Source: Peptococcaceae bacterium
Lineage (GTDB): Bacteria; Bacillota; DSM-12270; Thermacetogeniales; Thermacetogeniaceae
Assembly: GCA_023249405.1 (NCBI GenBank)
Contig: JAHFCR010000002.1
Coordinates: 1-64,000 of the forward strand
Length of the DNA: 64,000 nt
Direction of reading: 5' to 3'
The position numbers and the translations under genes were made by a program. Below are positions 16,770 to 25,339 of this stretch, in pieces (positions within the stretch are counted from its first letter, which is position 1; every line of letters begins with the position of its first letter). The notes under the pieces are model-generated. The model was not told where the DNA came from. It did not search any database and saw nothing but the letters and a program-made list of their open reading frames with translations.

Positions 16770-17582
16770 TTAGGCAACCGCCGGTTTCTGCACATACTGG
16801 AAATACACCATCGCGAACAGCAGGTACCATATGGGAAAGAGCGCGTAGATAGTCCAGAAGTGCGCTGTCCACAATGCTTTTTCACCCCAAAACAAGCCGC
16901 TGCAAAGGATGATGACGATCCTGATCACGTTCTGCAGCCAGGTGCCCGCCACTCCGAACAGAAAGATTGGCACTGCCCTCTGCCAGGGCAGGGGCAGGTC
17001 CAGCACCATAAACATGAAGATGGAAACAAACACAGCCATCGTTGCGGGGCCGGCGCAAGCGCCGGCGACCATGACCGACATCAATTTGCCTGATGGCGCC
17101 ATGAACTGGAACACCTGGCCATTTACCGCTATGTGCAGGCCGATCAGTCGCAACAGCCAGGCCACCGGTAGCACGGAAGTGCTGGCATAGCCGGCATCCA
17201 GGTAGGTCTCCACCAGCAGGGGAAAATAAATTGTAAAAGCGTAAGCCCCGAGCATGGCAACCGGGATCATCGCTCCCGGGCCGAAAAAGATAGCAAAAGC
17301 GCCCGCGCAGGTGGCCAACAGGCGCAACATCAAGAATGGCGCAGTCGCAGGCACAAAAAAAGCCAGCACTGCGATCATCAGCCCTGAAGCAATGAACACC
17401 GGGGTAGGCATGAGCTTCATGTCCACCCAGACCTGTTTCCTCTTGGCGTAAACCATCAAGATAGCAAGCGCCAGCACTCCCCAGGGAGCCGTGTGGTATG
17501 AGCCAAAGATATAGCCGATAGACAGGGCGCCGGTCAATTCGGCCCAATTCGCCCTGGAAAATAACAACATGATCAACAGCAT
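16770..17582 (-). CDS. Archaeosortase/exosortase family transpeptidase
   Basis: A 270-residue, roughly 8-TM protein. In the C-terminal half it carries the exosortase/archaeosortase catalytic pattern: Cys176 in GACAGPATM, Arg221 in QNVIRIV, and His241 in WTAHFWTIYALFP, each at the start of a membrane helix. These enzymes cleave short C-terminal sorting signals and attach the protein to a lipid or glycan. The gene immediately upstream encodes a surface protein with just such a signal, so it is a dedicated enzyme-substrate pair. The open frame reads further upstream to about 17645 with hydrophobic codons but no ATG, GTG or TTG, so the N-terminus may be longer than drawn. Such proteins are common in archaea and Gram-negatives and rare in Firmicutes. 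Confidence 0.85.
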   Translation of the reverse strand: MLLIMLLFSRANWAELTGALSIGYIFGSYHTAPWGVLALAILMVYAKRKQVWVDMKLMPTPVFIASGLMIAVLAFFVPATAPFLMLRLLATCAGAFAIFFGPGAMIPVAMLGAYAFTIYFPLLVETYLDAGYASTSVLPVAWLLRLIGLHIAVNGQVFQFMAPSGKLMSVMVAGACAGPATMAVFVSIFMFMVLDLPLPWQRAVPIFLFGVAGTWLQNVIRIVIILCSGLFWGEKALWTAHFWTIYALFPIWYLLFAMVYFQYVQKPAVA

Positions 17583-17656
17583 GCTTAATGCTGCCCATAA
17601 AACCAGCCTAACTCGTACCGATCTGATATATATCGCTCTCCATCGTCAGGGTATTA

Positions 17657-19828
17657 CTACGCAAGCCTCTCCCAGTATCTCTTACGGAACCAGGCATAGC
17701 CGGCAGCGCACATCCCCAGTACCAGAATGGCGGCAACTGGTGTCGGGAACTCGGGAATGGCCGAGTCCTCCACTTCGAAAGTTGCATTGATGACTTGGGC
17801 GACAATGTGGCCGTTGCTGTCATCTTCATGCACATCTACGGTCCAGGTGCCAGGCTGGGCGTTACTGCTGCTGCCCTGATTCAGATTGCAATAGCTGGTC
17901 AGGTTGCCGTCATTATCCAGTATTCCAGAATCGACATACGTAAAACCACCATCAGGATCACTATACTTGACATAGTAACAGTTGGGAGCCGGATGTGGAT
18001 CCAGGCCGGAGGCCGTCACATTGACCACATTATTGCTGCCGCTGAAAGAACCGGTAATCTGACCGGAGCTGTCGGTGATGGTGACGGTGGCCAGGCGAAT
18101 TGTGCGGGATACCGTGGTAGAGTTGCCGGCATTATCCGTCGCTGTCACTGTAATGGTGTTGGCGCCTGTAGTAAGGCCTCCAACCGTGCAGTTAAAGTTG
18201 CCATTATTGTCTACGTATGCATTTATGCCATTCACGTTCACTGCGGCCAGGCCCGAGCCGTCATCCGAGGCAGCGCCGCTCACGGCAATAATATTCGTAT
18301 TCACGTAGCTACCATCGACCGGCTGGTCAACTGAGAGCGATGGAGGGGTGTTGTCCCCGGCAACGGCAAGGCTGAGGTTTCTGGAGGCATTGATACTGTT
18401 GGCATCGATGACTTTGACGGTAACGGTGAAGGAAGAACCGGATGTGGTGCTGGGCCTGCCGGTGATCGCCCCGTTGGAGGCGTTGATGCTCAGGCCGGGC
18501 GGGAGGCCGGTGGCTGACCAAGTGTAAGGGGTCAGGCCGCCGCTGGCGGTGACGGTGGCGCTGTAGTAGACGCCCTGGGCAGCGTTGGGCAAACCGGTGG
18601 TGGTAATCTGTAACGGATAGACAGTAAGACTGAAACTCCTGGTAGCCGTGTTGGCGTTCCTGTCAGTGACAGCAATAGTGACGCTGGCCGGAGAGCCGGA
18701 CGTGGTGCTGGGCCTGCCGATGATCAGCCCGGTGTGGGTGTTGATGCTGAGGCCGGCCGGAAGGCCGGTGGCTGACCAACGATATGGACGCAGGCCGTCG
18801 CTGGCGGTGACAAAGACCCAGTAAAATTTGCCTACTGTGGCGTTGGGTAAACCGGCAGTGGTGATTGTCAGTTGAGGGTGAACGGTCAGGCTGAGATTCT
18901 TGGTGGCGGTGCTGCCGCTATTATCGTGAACACTGATCGCGACGCTGAAGGGGGAGCCGGCGGCCGTGCTGGGCGTACCGGTGATCGACCCGGTGGAGGT
19001 GTTTATACTCAGGCCCCCTGGAAGGCCGGTGGATGACCAGGTATAGTTTCCATCACCGCCGGTGGCAGCCAGGATATAGCTGTAGAATACACCCTGGGTG
19101 GCTTCGGGAAGCGAAGTGCTGGTGATCTGTAGCCGACCCATCCTGGTCGCCGTGATAGTGTATGCCTTGATGGTGGCGCCGTCCTGGGCGGTGACCACCA
19201 CACTGATGGTGTTAGAGCCCACGATCAAACTGATTGGGCCGGATGCTGCGCCGCTGGCTTGGGTCGTGCCATTCACCTTGATGGCAGCGGTGGCATCGGC
19301 CGCGGTCGGAGTGACAGTGACGCTGGTAACGGTGTTGGCCACGCTGTCGGCGTAGCTCAGGGTGCCCGTGGCAAAGGTTGGCGTCAGGGTACCGGCGCTG
19401 ATGGTCAGGTTGCTGAGATCGGCGATGCTGCTTTTTGCCCTAGTCACCGTGATGGTGTAGGTCCTGGGAGCGCCTTTTTGAGCGGTGACCCTCACCCTGA
19501 TAATGTTGGATCCCACGTTCAGGCTGATCAGGCCGGATGCTGCGCCATTGGCCACGGTCGTGCCATTCACCTTGATGGTAGCGATGGCATCGGCCGCGGT
19601 CGGAGTGACAGTGACGCTGGTAACGGTGTTGGCCACGCTGTCGGTGTAGGAGACGGTATCGGAGGCGAAGGACGGGGTCAGGGTACCGGCGCTGATAGTA
19701 AGATTGCTCAGGTTGGCGTTGCTGCTAAGCGCCTCCGCCGCCCACGTAAAAAACAGGGGGGCCACAATAGCCGCCAAGATCAGGCAACAGAGCGACATAC
19801 GCTTTATTATCGTTCTAAAGAATGCCAT
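17657..19828 (-). CDS. Secreted multi-domain surface protein with PEF-CTERM-like sorting signal
   Basis: A 723-residue exported protein with an N-terminal signal peptide (about 1-34). It then has two cadherin-like beta-sandwich repeats (about 40-225), three putative Ig (He-PIG) repeats (about 230-500; motif LPxGLSINxxxGxIxGxPS) and a bacterial Ig-like domain (DNTPPSLSV..., about 505-590). A unique domain with two Cys follows. The C-terminus is tripartite: IPEFP (691-695), a hydrophobic helix (about 697-714), and a basic tail (RKRYWER). IPEFP plus helix plus basic cluster is the PEF-CTERM pattern of archaeal surface proteins processed by archaeosortase. The archaeosortase-like gene lies directly downstream. 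A GGGAGGGAG site precedes the ATG. Ligand or adhesion target is unknown. Confidence 0.87.
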   Translation of the reverse strand: MAFFRTIIKRMSLCCLILAAIVAPLFFTWAAEALSSNANLSNLTISAGTLTPSFASDTVSYTDSVANTVTSVTVTPTAADAIATIKVNGTTVANGAASGLISLNVGSNIIRVRVTAQKGAPRTYTITVTRAKSSIADLSNLTISAGTLTPTFATGTLSYADSVANTVTSVTVTPTAADATAAIKVNGTTQASGAASGPISLIVGSNTISVVVTAQDGATIKAYTITATRMGRLQITSTSLPEATQGVFYSYILAATGGDGNYTWSSTGLPGGLSINTSTGSITGTPSTAAGSPFSVAISVHDNSGSTATKNLSLTVHPQLTITTAGLPNATVGKFYWVFVTASDGLRPYRWSATGLPAGLSINTHTGLIIGRPSTTSGSPASVTIAVTDRNANTATRSFSLTVYPLQITTTGLPNAAQGVYYSATVTASGGLTPYTWSATGLPPGLSINASNGAITGRPSTTSGSSFTVTVKVIDANSINASRNLSLAVAGDNTPPSLSVDQPVDGSYVNTNIIAVSGAASDDGSGLAAVNVNGINAYVDNNGNFNCTVGGLTTGANTITVTATDNAGNSTTVSRTIRLATVTITDSSGQITGSFSGSNNVVNVTASGLDPHPAPNCYYVKYSDPDGGFTYVDSGILDNDGNLTSYCNLNQGSSSNAQPGTWTVDVHEDDSNGHIVAQVINATFEVEDSAIPEFPTPVAAILVLGMCAAGYAWFRKRYWERLA
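19267..19654. repeat. 294-bp period duplication in the surface-protein gene
   Basis: The blocks beginning at 19267 and 19561 are almost identical for about 85 bases and encode the two cadherin-like domains (98-residue period). Near-identity at the DNA level points to a recent duplication or gene conversion between repeats. Confidence 0.75.
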
Positions 19829-19879
19829 TGCTTTTCTCCCTCCCGCTGATGGCCGGTGAACAGGATCATACCTTTCTCA

Positions 19880-20605
19880 CTAACTCGTGCTCAGGATCAT
19901 GATGATTTTGGTGTAGACGATCCCCACGAAAACGATCAACAGAATCCAGGTCAGGATGTTGAAACGGAGCCTTAACCGCTGCAGGAAGAGCGCACCTCCC
20001 GACGCCATTCCGACGGAGCTATCCTCGGAGGCCGCCCCCGCCAGTTCCAGAAAGATCAGTAGCAAGATCAGGGTGAGAGAGAACACCAGACCGGCGTTCA
20101 GGTCAGCTGCTGCGCTAAAGTTGTTCTGGTAGTATGCGTTGGTCACCATGGAGCTCATCACAGTGGTGGAAAAAGAGGCAAAAGAGATGAAGCTGCTGCA
20201 AACCTGAGGCGCGAAGGGCGGGATGGAGACCGCTTTTTCGTAATTTCCTGCGGCAGATGAAGTCCTCACCACGAAGCTGACTTTATCGCCGATCTTTACA
20301 GGAGAGGGGTAGGCATACTGGTAGGTCTTGCTGGAGAGTGGCGCCAGAGTTGTTTGTCCTGCCTGTAATAAGTCGGCGTTGGCATAGAGCTGGCAGTTCA
20401 CTACCTTGCTTAAAAGAGAGGGATTGTTCAGTTTCAGGGTGACCAGCAAGGGTTCCCCCAGGCGGGGTGTTTCCGGCAGCACCGTGATGCTGGCGGGCGC
20501 GCCGGTTCCTCTCAGGGTCAGACAGAAGGCGCCTAAAAGGATGATCCCGGCCCAGACGACAACCAGCTTGAAAAGCAGACCCAACAACTTGTTTCTTTCC
20601 CCCAT
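19880..20605 (-). CDS. Membrane protein with extracytoplasmic beta domain (sortase cassette)
   Basis: A 241-residue protein with an N-terminal membrane helix (about 8-32), an Ig-like extracytoplasmic domain (LGEPLLVTLKLNNPSLLSK and following, about 45-140) and two C-terminal helices (about 165-190 and 210-236). No family is recognised; the middle looks like a beta-sandwich of the CARDB type. It lies between the CPBP protease (17 bases upstream) and the PEF-CTERM protein. The ATG at 20605 has GGGGAG upstream; the same frame is open much further but overlaps the CPBP gene and is not coding there. It may help deliver or hold the sorted protein. Confidence 0.7.
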   Translation of the reverse strand: MGERNKLLGLLFKLVVVWAGIILLGAFCLTLRGTGAPASITVLPETPRLGEPLLVTLKLNNPSLLSKVVNCQLYANADLLQAGQTTLAPLSSKTYQYAYPSPVKIGDKVSFVVRTSSAAGNYEKAVSIPPFAPQVCSSFISFASFSTTVMSSMVTNAYYQNNFSAAADLNAGLVFSLTLILLLIFLELAGAASEDSSVGMASGGALFLQRLRLRFNILTWILLIVFVGIVYTKIIMILSTS

Positions 20606-20622
20606 GAATCTCACTCCCCTCA

Positions 20623-21462
20623 CTAGAAGAAAACCCTGAAGAGATGCGGGTATATGACAACCAGGACAACGTTGTTGATGCCATGCACCAGAATAGGCAA
20701 GAACAGACTTTTTGTTTTTAGATAGAGCGACCCGAAGATCAGGCCGGCAATGAACACGAAAAACAGTTCCGGCACCGAGCGCCAGGTGAGGTGCATGATG
20801 GTAAACAGCAGGGAGGCGCCGATCAGCCCCCCCCGCCATCCGAAGAGATTGACCATGTCCCGCTGGATCAACCCCCGGAAGAGGAGTTCCTCTCCCAGCC
20901 CCACAAAGACAGTCATGTAGAGCAGATTCAGAACTAAATAACCGGCCGAAATGCTCGGATAAGCGGGGGCAGGTCTGAGGATCATATATTCGACCAGGCC
21001 CGTGCAGCAGCCTAGCGCCGTACCTCCCAAAAGGTAATAAGGCAGACTGGCGGTTGTGGGAAGCCTGCCGAACAACTCTTGTAAAGAAAGGTTTTTCTGG
21101 TAGATGTGAAAGAAACACAGGGCGATGATGCACGAGTATACGGCTGGTAACAGATATTCCTGGTTGATGAAGAACCAGGGCAGGGATGAGGTGAACAGGA
21201 CGTAGACGGGCACCAGGGCCATAGACTCCACACATAAGGTCAGCCTGTCTTCCGATGACGGTATCGCCAACAACAGGTAGAGCAGGAAGCTGATGGCCAG
21301 GGAGAGCACAATGCCATAGGCAGCGTTGCGGTAAGCAAAAACAAACTCGCTGATACCAATAAAGACCATGATCGCTGTAATTATAAGGGCGTACAATGTT
21401 AACTGGCGCCGGCTATATGATTGCTTAATCACTGCCATATCGCTTTCCTGAATATGGAACAA
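20623..21462 (-). CDS. CPBP family intramembrane glutamic protease
   Basis: A 279-residue, 8-TM protein with the CAAX-protease/bacteriocin-processing motifs: GEELLFRG (EExxxR), LLFTIMHLTW (FxxxH) and HGINN. These residues form the active site of Rce1-type proteases. Members cleave prenylated or bacteriocin-like peptides or protect against them. Being second in the archaeosortase cassette, it could process the sorting-signal remnant or a cassette partner; that is inference. The TTG at 21462 has GGGAGGAG eight bases upstream; an ATG eight codons in is also possible. Confidence 0.85.
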   Translation of the reverse strand: MFHIQESDMAVIKQSYSRRQLTLYALIITAIMVFIGISEFVFAYRNAAYGIVLSLAISFLLYLLLAIPSSEDRLTLCVESMALVPVYVLFTSSLPWFFINQEYLLPAVYSCIIALCFFHIYQKNLSLQELFGRLPTTASLPYYLLGGTALGCCTGLVEYMILRPAPAYPSISAGYLVLNLLYMTVFVGLGEELLFRGLIQRDMVNLFGWRGGLIGASLLFTIMHLTWRSVPELFFVFIAGLIFGSLYLKTKSLFLPILVHGINNVVLVVIYPHLFRVFF

Positions 21463-21527
21463 AACAGCTTCTCCTCCCCGGGCAGCTTAATTAAAATCCC
21501 CGGTCTCTTCATGCCATTGCCGGCAGG

Positions 21528-21920
21528 TTAGATGCCGGATAAATAATAAGTCATGGTTTCCAGCGGGGTTGTTTCCGGCTCCCTATAAATATTTACCAGC
21601 ACTTTCCCGTCGCCGGCCGTACTGATCCTGAGAGGCTGATTGTAGATATAGGCGCCGTCTTTTTTTATCAGGACGGGTTCCTGGTATCTGTTCTGGCCAA
21701 GCATGGTCTGAACACGATAAGAAACATCCCTGTGTTCATGGTTAGCCAGTTGGATCTGGAGAATCCAATGGTCTCTTGTCCTAAGAAGCTGCATTTTCTG
21801 GATGGTGCTCGCTTCCCGATCCCCGGCGAGGGGCCGAAAAAAGCTCACTGCCAAAAGCAGCACCAGTGTAATCAAGGAAAGGGTGTAAAATAGCCTGAGA
21901 CGATGCGGCCAACTCTTCAT
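21528..21920 (-). CDS. Small membrane-anchored protein, first gene of the sortase cassette
   Basis: This 130-residue protein has one N-terminal membrane helix (about 9-30), then a predicted beta-rich extracytoplasmic part rich in charged and aromatic residues, ending YYLSGI. No family is recognised. GAGG lies six bases before the ATG. It is the first gene downstream of an AT-rich promoter region and 66 bases before the CPBP protease gene, so it is most likely part of the same transcript. Confidence 0.65.
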   Translation of the reverse strand: MKSWPHRLRLFYTLSLITLVLLLAVSFFRPLAGDREASTIQKMQLLRTRDHWILQIQLANHEHRDVSYRVQTMLGQNRYQEPVLIKKDGAYIYNQPLRISTAGDGKVLVNIYREPETTPLETMTYYLSGI

Positions 21921-21934
21921 TTTCGGCCTCGCTT

Positions 21935-22093
21935 AACTTGTTAAAAATGTGAATGTATTTAATATATTACCATTAGAATTAATATATTACAATATTACCA
22001 ATTCATATAGTATACCTCAGAATTGCTCTATTCGCAATAGATTTTATTTTCTAAATATTCTATATTATTCTGATATTTCCTCTTCCCGCCAAA
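21935..22093 (-). promoter_or_regulatory. AT-rich promoter region of the sortase cassette
   Basis: The 160 bases upstream of the cassette are strikingly AT-rich in a GC-rich window, with several TATAAT-like hexamers (for example around 22010 and 22065). No gene is present. The composition suggests a foreign origin or a strong promoter region; I could not fix one start site. Confidence 0.45.
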
Positions 22094-22130
22094 AAAATAC
22101 CAGTCCACCATATCGGAGGACTGGTATTTT
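22094..22130. terminator. Terminator after the hydrogenase operon (bidirectional)
   Basis: A perfect 13-bp stem (22094-22106 with 22118-22130), A-rich on one side and T-rich on the other, follows the cytochrome b gene. It insulates the hydrogenase operon from the sortase cassette downstream. Confidence 0.88.
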
Positions 22131-22176
22131 GATATAACAGGGTCAGTCGGATCTAAGGCATAGTCCTGGCCCTCAA

Positions 22177-22830
22177 CTAGCTTTTTACAGCCCTGGCTCC
22201 AGGGGCCGTTGGCGCTTGCTTGCCGTGGCCGGCATGGGATTTAACCGGACGCAGGCCGGAGAACATGCCGTAGATGTTGGCCATGCCCTCGGTGAAGTCC
22301 AGGTACATATGGCCGGCCACGCAGTAGACGAAGATCCAGGCCACGATGTAGTGGATGATCCGGATCCACTTGGCGCCGCCGATCCACACGTCCCAACTGG
22401 CAAAAACGCTTGGCCAGTATAGGATGATGCCCGTGAAGATCTGAATGATCAGCAACGGGGCAAAGGCCGCGTACATCCCCTTCTGGCCGGGGTTGTACTT
22501 CTCGCCGAAATCCGGCTCCTCATCGCTGACGAACATGTAATACTTCATCAGCTTGATCATATTCCCCATGTCGGCCTTGCGCATGGCGAAGTTCTTGTAA
22601 TCGCCGGTGGCGAAGGCGTAGTAGAGCCGCCCGATCAGACCGGCAATCACGCAGTACATGAACACGAAGTGCACCTTGCGGGCCCAATCCATATCCAGGA
22701 AGAAGAACCGGAAGAAGCCATCAGGATTATGGATGTAAAAACCCGAGAAGATCAGCATGAATATGGAGACGGCGTTCCACCAGTGGAAGAAACGCACTGT
22801 CAGGGTATGGCGGGGTTCCAGTCTGGCCAA
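22177..22830 (-). CDS. [NiFe]-hydrogenase cytochrome b subunit (HyaC-like)
   Basis: A membrane cytochrome b of 217 residues with four main helices and histidines suited to heme (RFFHWWNAVSIF, WIRIIHYIVAWIFVYCVAGHMY). It anchors the hydrogenase at the membrane and passes electrons from H2 to menaquinone. The start is TTG with GGGAGGGG upstream, 13 bases after the large-subunit stop. It is third in the operon. Confidence 0.92.
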   Translation of the reverse strand: MARLEPRHTLTVRFFHWWNAVSIFMLIFSGFYIHNPDGFFRFFFLDMDWARKVHFVFMYCVIAGLIGRLYYAFATGDYKNFAMRKADMGNMIKLMKYYMFVSDEEPDFGEKYNPGQKGMYAAFAPLLIIQIFTGIILYWPSVFASWDVWIGGAKWIRIIHYIVAWIFVYCVAGHMYLDFTEGMANIYGMFSGLRPVKSHAGHGKQAPTAPGARAVKS

Positions 22831-22843
22831 TTATATCCCCTCC

Positions 22844-24277
22844 CTAATAGACCCGGAATTCGCGTACTTTCCGGTCCGGGGTGATCACGTGCACGGCGCA
22901 GGCGATGCAGGGGTCGAAGGAACGCACCACACGCACTAGCTCGATCGGGTTGTTGGGGTCCTTAACCGGTGTCCCGATGAGAGCCTGCTCGATCGGGCCG
23001 GGGTGATCGCTGTCGTCGCGCGGGCCGGCATTCCAGGTAGTCGGGACCACGGCGTTGTACTTGGCGATCTTGTAATTTTCGATCTTGATCCAGTGGCCCA
23101 GGGCGCCGCGCTCGGCGTCGGTGAGGCCCATGCCGTGAGCTGACTTCGGCACCTCATTCGGAGCGCAGGTCGGTTCGCCCGGCTTGAGCTGCAGCAGCCA
23201 TTCCATCAGGGAGTGAGCAACCTTGGACGCATCCAGGGCACGGGCGAAGTGGCGGCCCATGACGGAGAAGGCCTTGTCGCCCAAGCCCCTGACATCGGGC
23301 TGCTGGGCTATCCACAGCTTGGCCAGCGGGCCGACTTCCATGACGTTGCCGTCATACCGGGGCGCCTTCAGCCAGGAGTAACCGGCTGCCTTGGTCGGGT
23401 CCGGAGTGATCACGCTCTCGGTCGGAAGCTTGCTGCCGCCGGATCCGTCCACGTACCAGGAGTGCTTGACATCCTCGGTGATCTTGCCGGCATCGAAAGA
23501 GCCATCCTGGCCGTTGACGTAGACACCGGCCGGATAGAGCCTGGTTCCGTTGTTATCCTGCGGGAAAACGCCGTAGGAGAGGAGATTCTTGCAGCCCCGG
23601 CCGATATCCAGCCAGTCACTGTAGACTCCGGCCACCGCTTTCACATCGGCCACGTAGACATTGTCGATGAAGCTGATCAGGTCTTGCAGCAGATACTTGC
23701 TCTGGACGATCTTTTCCACATCAACATTGGCGGTGACGCCGCCGGGTACGATCGCCCTCTGGCCGGGAGCGCGGCCGCCCCAGACAGCCAGCAGCTGGTG
23801 GGCCTTCTTGCGCATCTCCAGGGCCTGCAGGTAGTGATTGACCGCCGCGGCGTTGATGGCGTCCGGCAGGCGGTAGTCGCCCTGATATTGCGGCAGCAGC
23901 GGATCTACACCCGCCGGCGCCTTAACATAGTCCAGAGCCGCCAGGTGATAGAAGTGCAGGATGTGTGACTGCAGGTAGTTGGCGCCCTGGATGATGTTGC
24001 GCACGATCCGTCCATTGTCCGGAATCTTGTCTGTCAATCCCAAGGCGTCATCCAGCGCATAGGTAGCCGCCGTGGCGTGGGCGATCGGACAGACGCTGCA
24101 GATCCTCTGGACATATTCCTGAGCGTCCCGGGGGTCATGGCCCTGCAGGATCAGCTCCAGGCCGCGGAACAGTGTACCGGTGCTTTTAGCGTCGGTTACT
24201 TTGCCGCCGTCCACCTCGCACTCGATCTTCAGGTGGCCCTCAATTCTGGTAATGGGATCAACGATTACTTTTGCCAT
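22844..24277 (-). CDS. Uptake [NiFe]-hydrogenase large subunit
   Basis: A 477-residue catalytic subunit of the group 1 (membrane-bound H2-uptake) type. Ni-Fe ligands come from RICSVCPIAH (Cys60, Cys63) and DPCIACAVH (Cys457, Cys460, His463). The 14 residues after His463 are removed by the maturation protease. The usual first motif reads CGVC; here it is CSVC, a known natural variant. Start ATG with GGGGGTGA upstream, 15 bases after the small-subunit gene. It is exported as a complex through the small subunit's Tat signal. Confidence 0.95.
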   Translation of the reverse strand: MAKVIVDPITRIEGHLKIECEVDGGKVTDAKSTGTLFRGLELILQGHDPRDAQEYVQRICSVCPIAHATAATYALDDALGLTDKIPDNGRIVRNIIQGANYLQSHILHFYHLAALDYVKAPAGVDPLLPQYQGDYRLPDAINAAAVNHYLQALEMRKKAHQLLAVWGGRAPGQRAIVPGGVTANVDVEKIVQSKYLLQDLISFIDNVYVADVKAVAGVYSDWLDIGRGCKNLLSYGVFPQDNNGTRLYPAGVYVNGQDGSFDAGKITEDVKHSWYVDGSGGSKLPTESVITPDPTKAAGYSWLKAPRYDGNVMEVGPLAKLWIAQQPDVRGLGDKAFSVMGRHFARALDASKVAHSLMEWLLQLKPGEPTCAPNEVPKSAHGMGLTDAERGALGHWIKIENYKIAKYNAVVPTTWNAGPRDDSDHPGPIEQALIGTPVKDPNNPIELVRVVRSFDPCIACAVHVITPDRKVREFRVY

Positions 24278-24292
24278 GTTTGTGTCACCCCC

Positions 24293-25339
24293 CTACTCTT
24301 CTTTGCCGCTGAGACGGCCTTTTGCTGCGTTGCCTACCAGGTGGGCAGCCACACCGGCCACCACCACCGCTCCCAGGGTCAGCCCGACGGCATCAGCGCT
24401 GGCGTTGATGTTGGGCAGCGAGACATTCGGGTAGCGCTGGTAGATCGGGGAGGACCCATCCGGGAAGTTCATGTCGGTGCAGGCCATGCATGGGGCGTTA
24501 GCCTTGATGCACCAGTTCACGCCACCATTCCACTGCCGGTCGAAGGCATCGCAGGCGGCAAAGGGGCCCTTGCAGCCCAGTTCCAGGAGGCAGTAAGGCT
24601 CGCTGAAGCTCTTGGCGAACTTGCTGTTGTCGAAGTATTGGCGTCGCGGGCAATTGTCGTGGATGATCCGGCCAAAAAACATGGTCGGACGGTTGTACTT
24701 GTCCAGCGGCGGCAGTTTTTTATAGAGCAACACATGCGCCAGGCTGCCGACCATCCAGTCAGGATGCGGCGGGCAGCCGGGAATATTGATCACCGGTGTG
24801 GTGATGCCCTCTTTTTTGAAGAAGTCCAATACGCTGATGCAGCCGGTGGGGTTCGGTCGGGCAGCGGGGAGGCCGCCAAAAGCGGCGCAGGTGCCGACTG
24901 CCAGCACGGCGTTGGCTTTCTTGCCCAGTTCCCTCACCCTGTCCATAAAGGTGATCGGATTCCCGTCTTTCTCGCCTACGGTGCAGAACATACCGTTGGC
25001 CGCCGTGGGAACAGCGCCCTCCACCACCAGGAAGAAACCGCCGGCAGCCGCCGTGTCGTCGATGACCTTCAAGGCCAGATCGCCGGCAGCAGCCGATACG
25101 TTGGGATGGAACTTGAGATCGATGACATCGGTCAAGATCTTTGCGATTGCGGGTTGTTCCGAGTTCAGCAGGGAGACGGAACAACCGGTACAGCTTGCGC
25201 CCTGAATCCAGAGCACCGGGGGATTTCCTGCAGCTGGAGCAGCCTCTAGCAGGTGCGGCAACAGCGCCTGCGACAGGCCCACTGCGGCAGCAGAACCCGC
25301 GCATAACTTCAGGAAATCACGCCGACTAAGTCCCTTCAC
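24293..25339 (-). CDS. Uptake [NiFe]-hydrogenase small subunit, Tat-exported
   Basis: This 348-residue iron-sulfur subunit begins with a twin-arginine signal (LSRRDFLKLCAGS). It has the proximal cluster motif GASCTGCSVSLL, CAAFGGLPAARPNPTGC and NIPGCPPHPDW, then the distal and medial cluster ligands (HDNCPRRQYF, CLLELGCKGPFAACDAF, WCIKANAPCMACTD), and a C-terminal membrane anchor (about 318-340). It is the first gene of the operon. The GTG start has GGAGGG six bases upstream. Confidence 0.95.
   Translation of the reverse strand: MKGLSRRDFLKLCAGSAAAVGLSQALLPHLLEAAPAAGNPPVLWIQGASCTGCSVSLLNSEQPAIAKILTDVIDLKFHPNVSAAAGDLALKVIDDTAAAGGFFLVVEGAVPTAANGMFCTVGEKDGNPITFMDRVRELGKKANAVLAVGTCAAFGGLPAARPNPTGCISVLDFFKKEGITTPVINIPGCPPHPDWMVGSLAHVLLYKKLPPLDKYNRPTMFFGRIIHDNCPRRQYFDNSKFAKSFSEPYCLLELGCKGPFAACDAFDRQWNGGVNWCIKANAPCMACTDMNFPDGSSPIYQRYPNVSLPNINASADAVGLTLGAVVVAGVAAHLVGNAAKGRLSGKEE

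Noticed and set aside
18327-19700. Regularly spaced similar sequences that could suggest a CRISPR array
   Set aside because: The periods are about 270-300 bp and encode Ig- and cadherin-like domains in frame; no short repeat-spacer pattern is present.
20606-21235. N-terminal extension of the 241-residue membrane protein to 451 residues
   Set aside because: The extension overlaps the CPBP protease gene in another frame; a strong ribosome site is present before the ATG at 20605.
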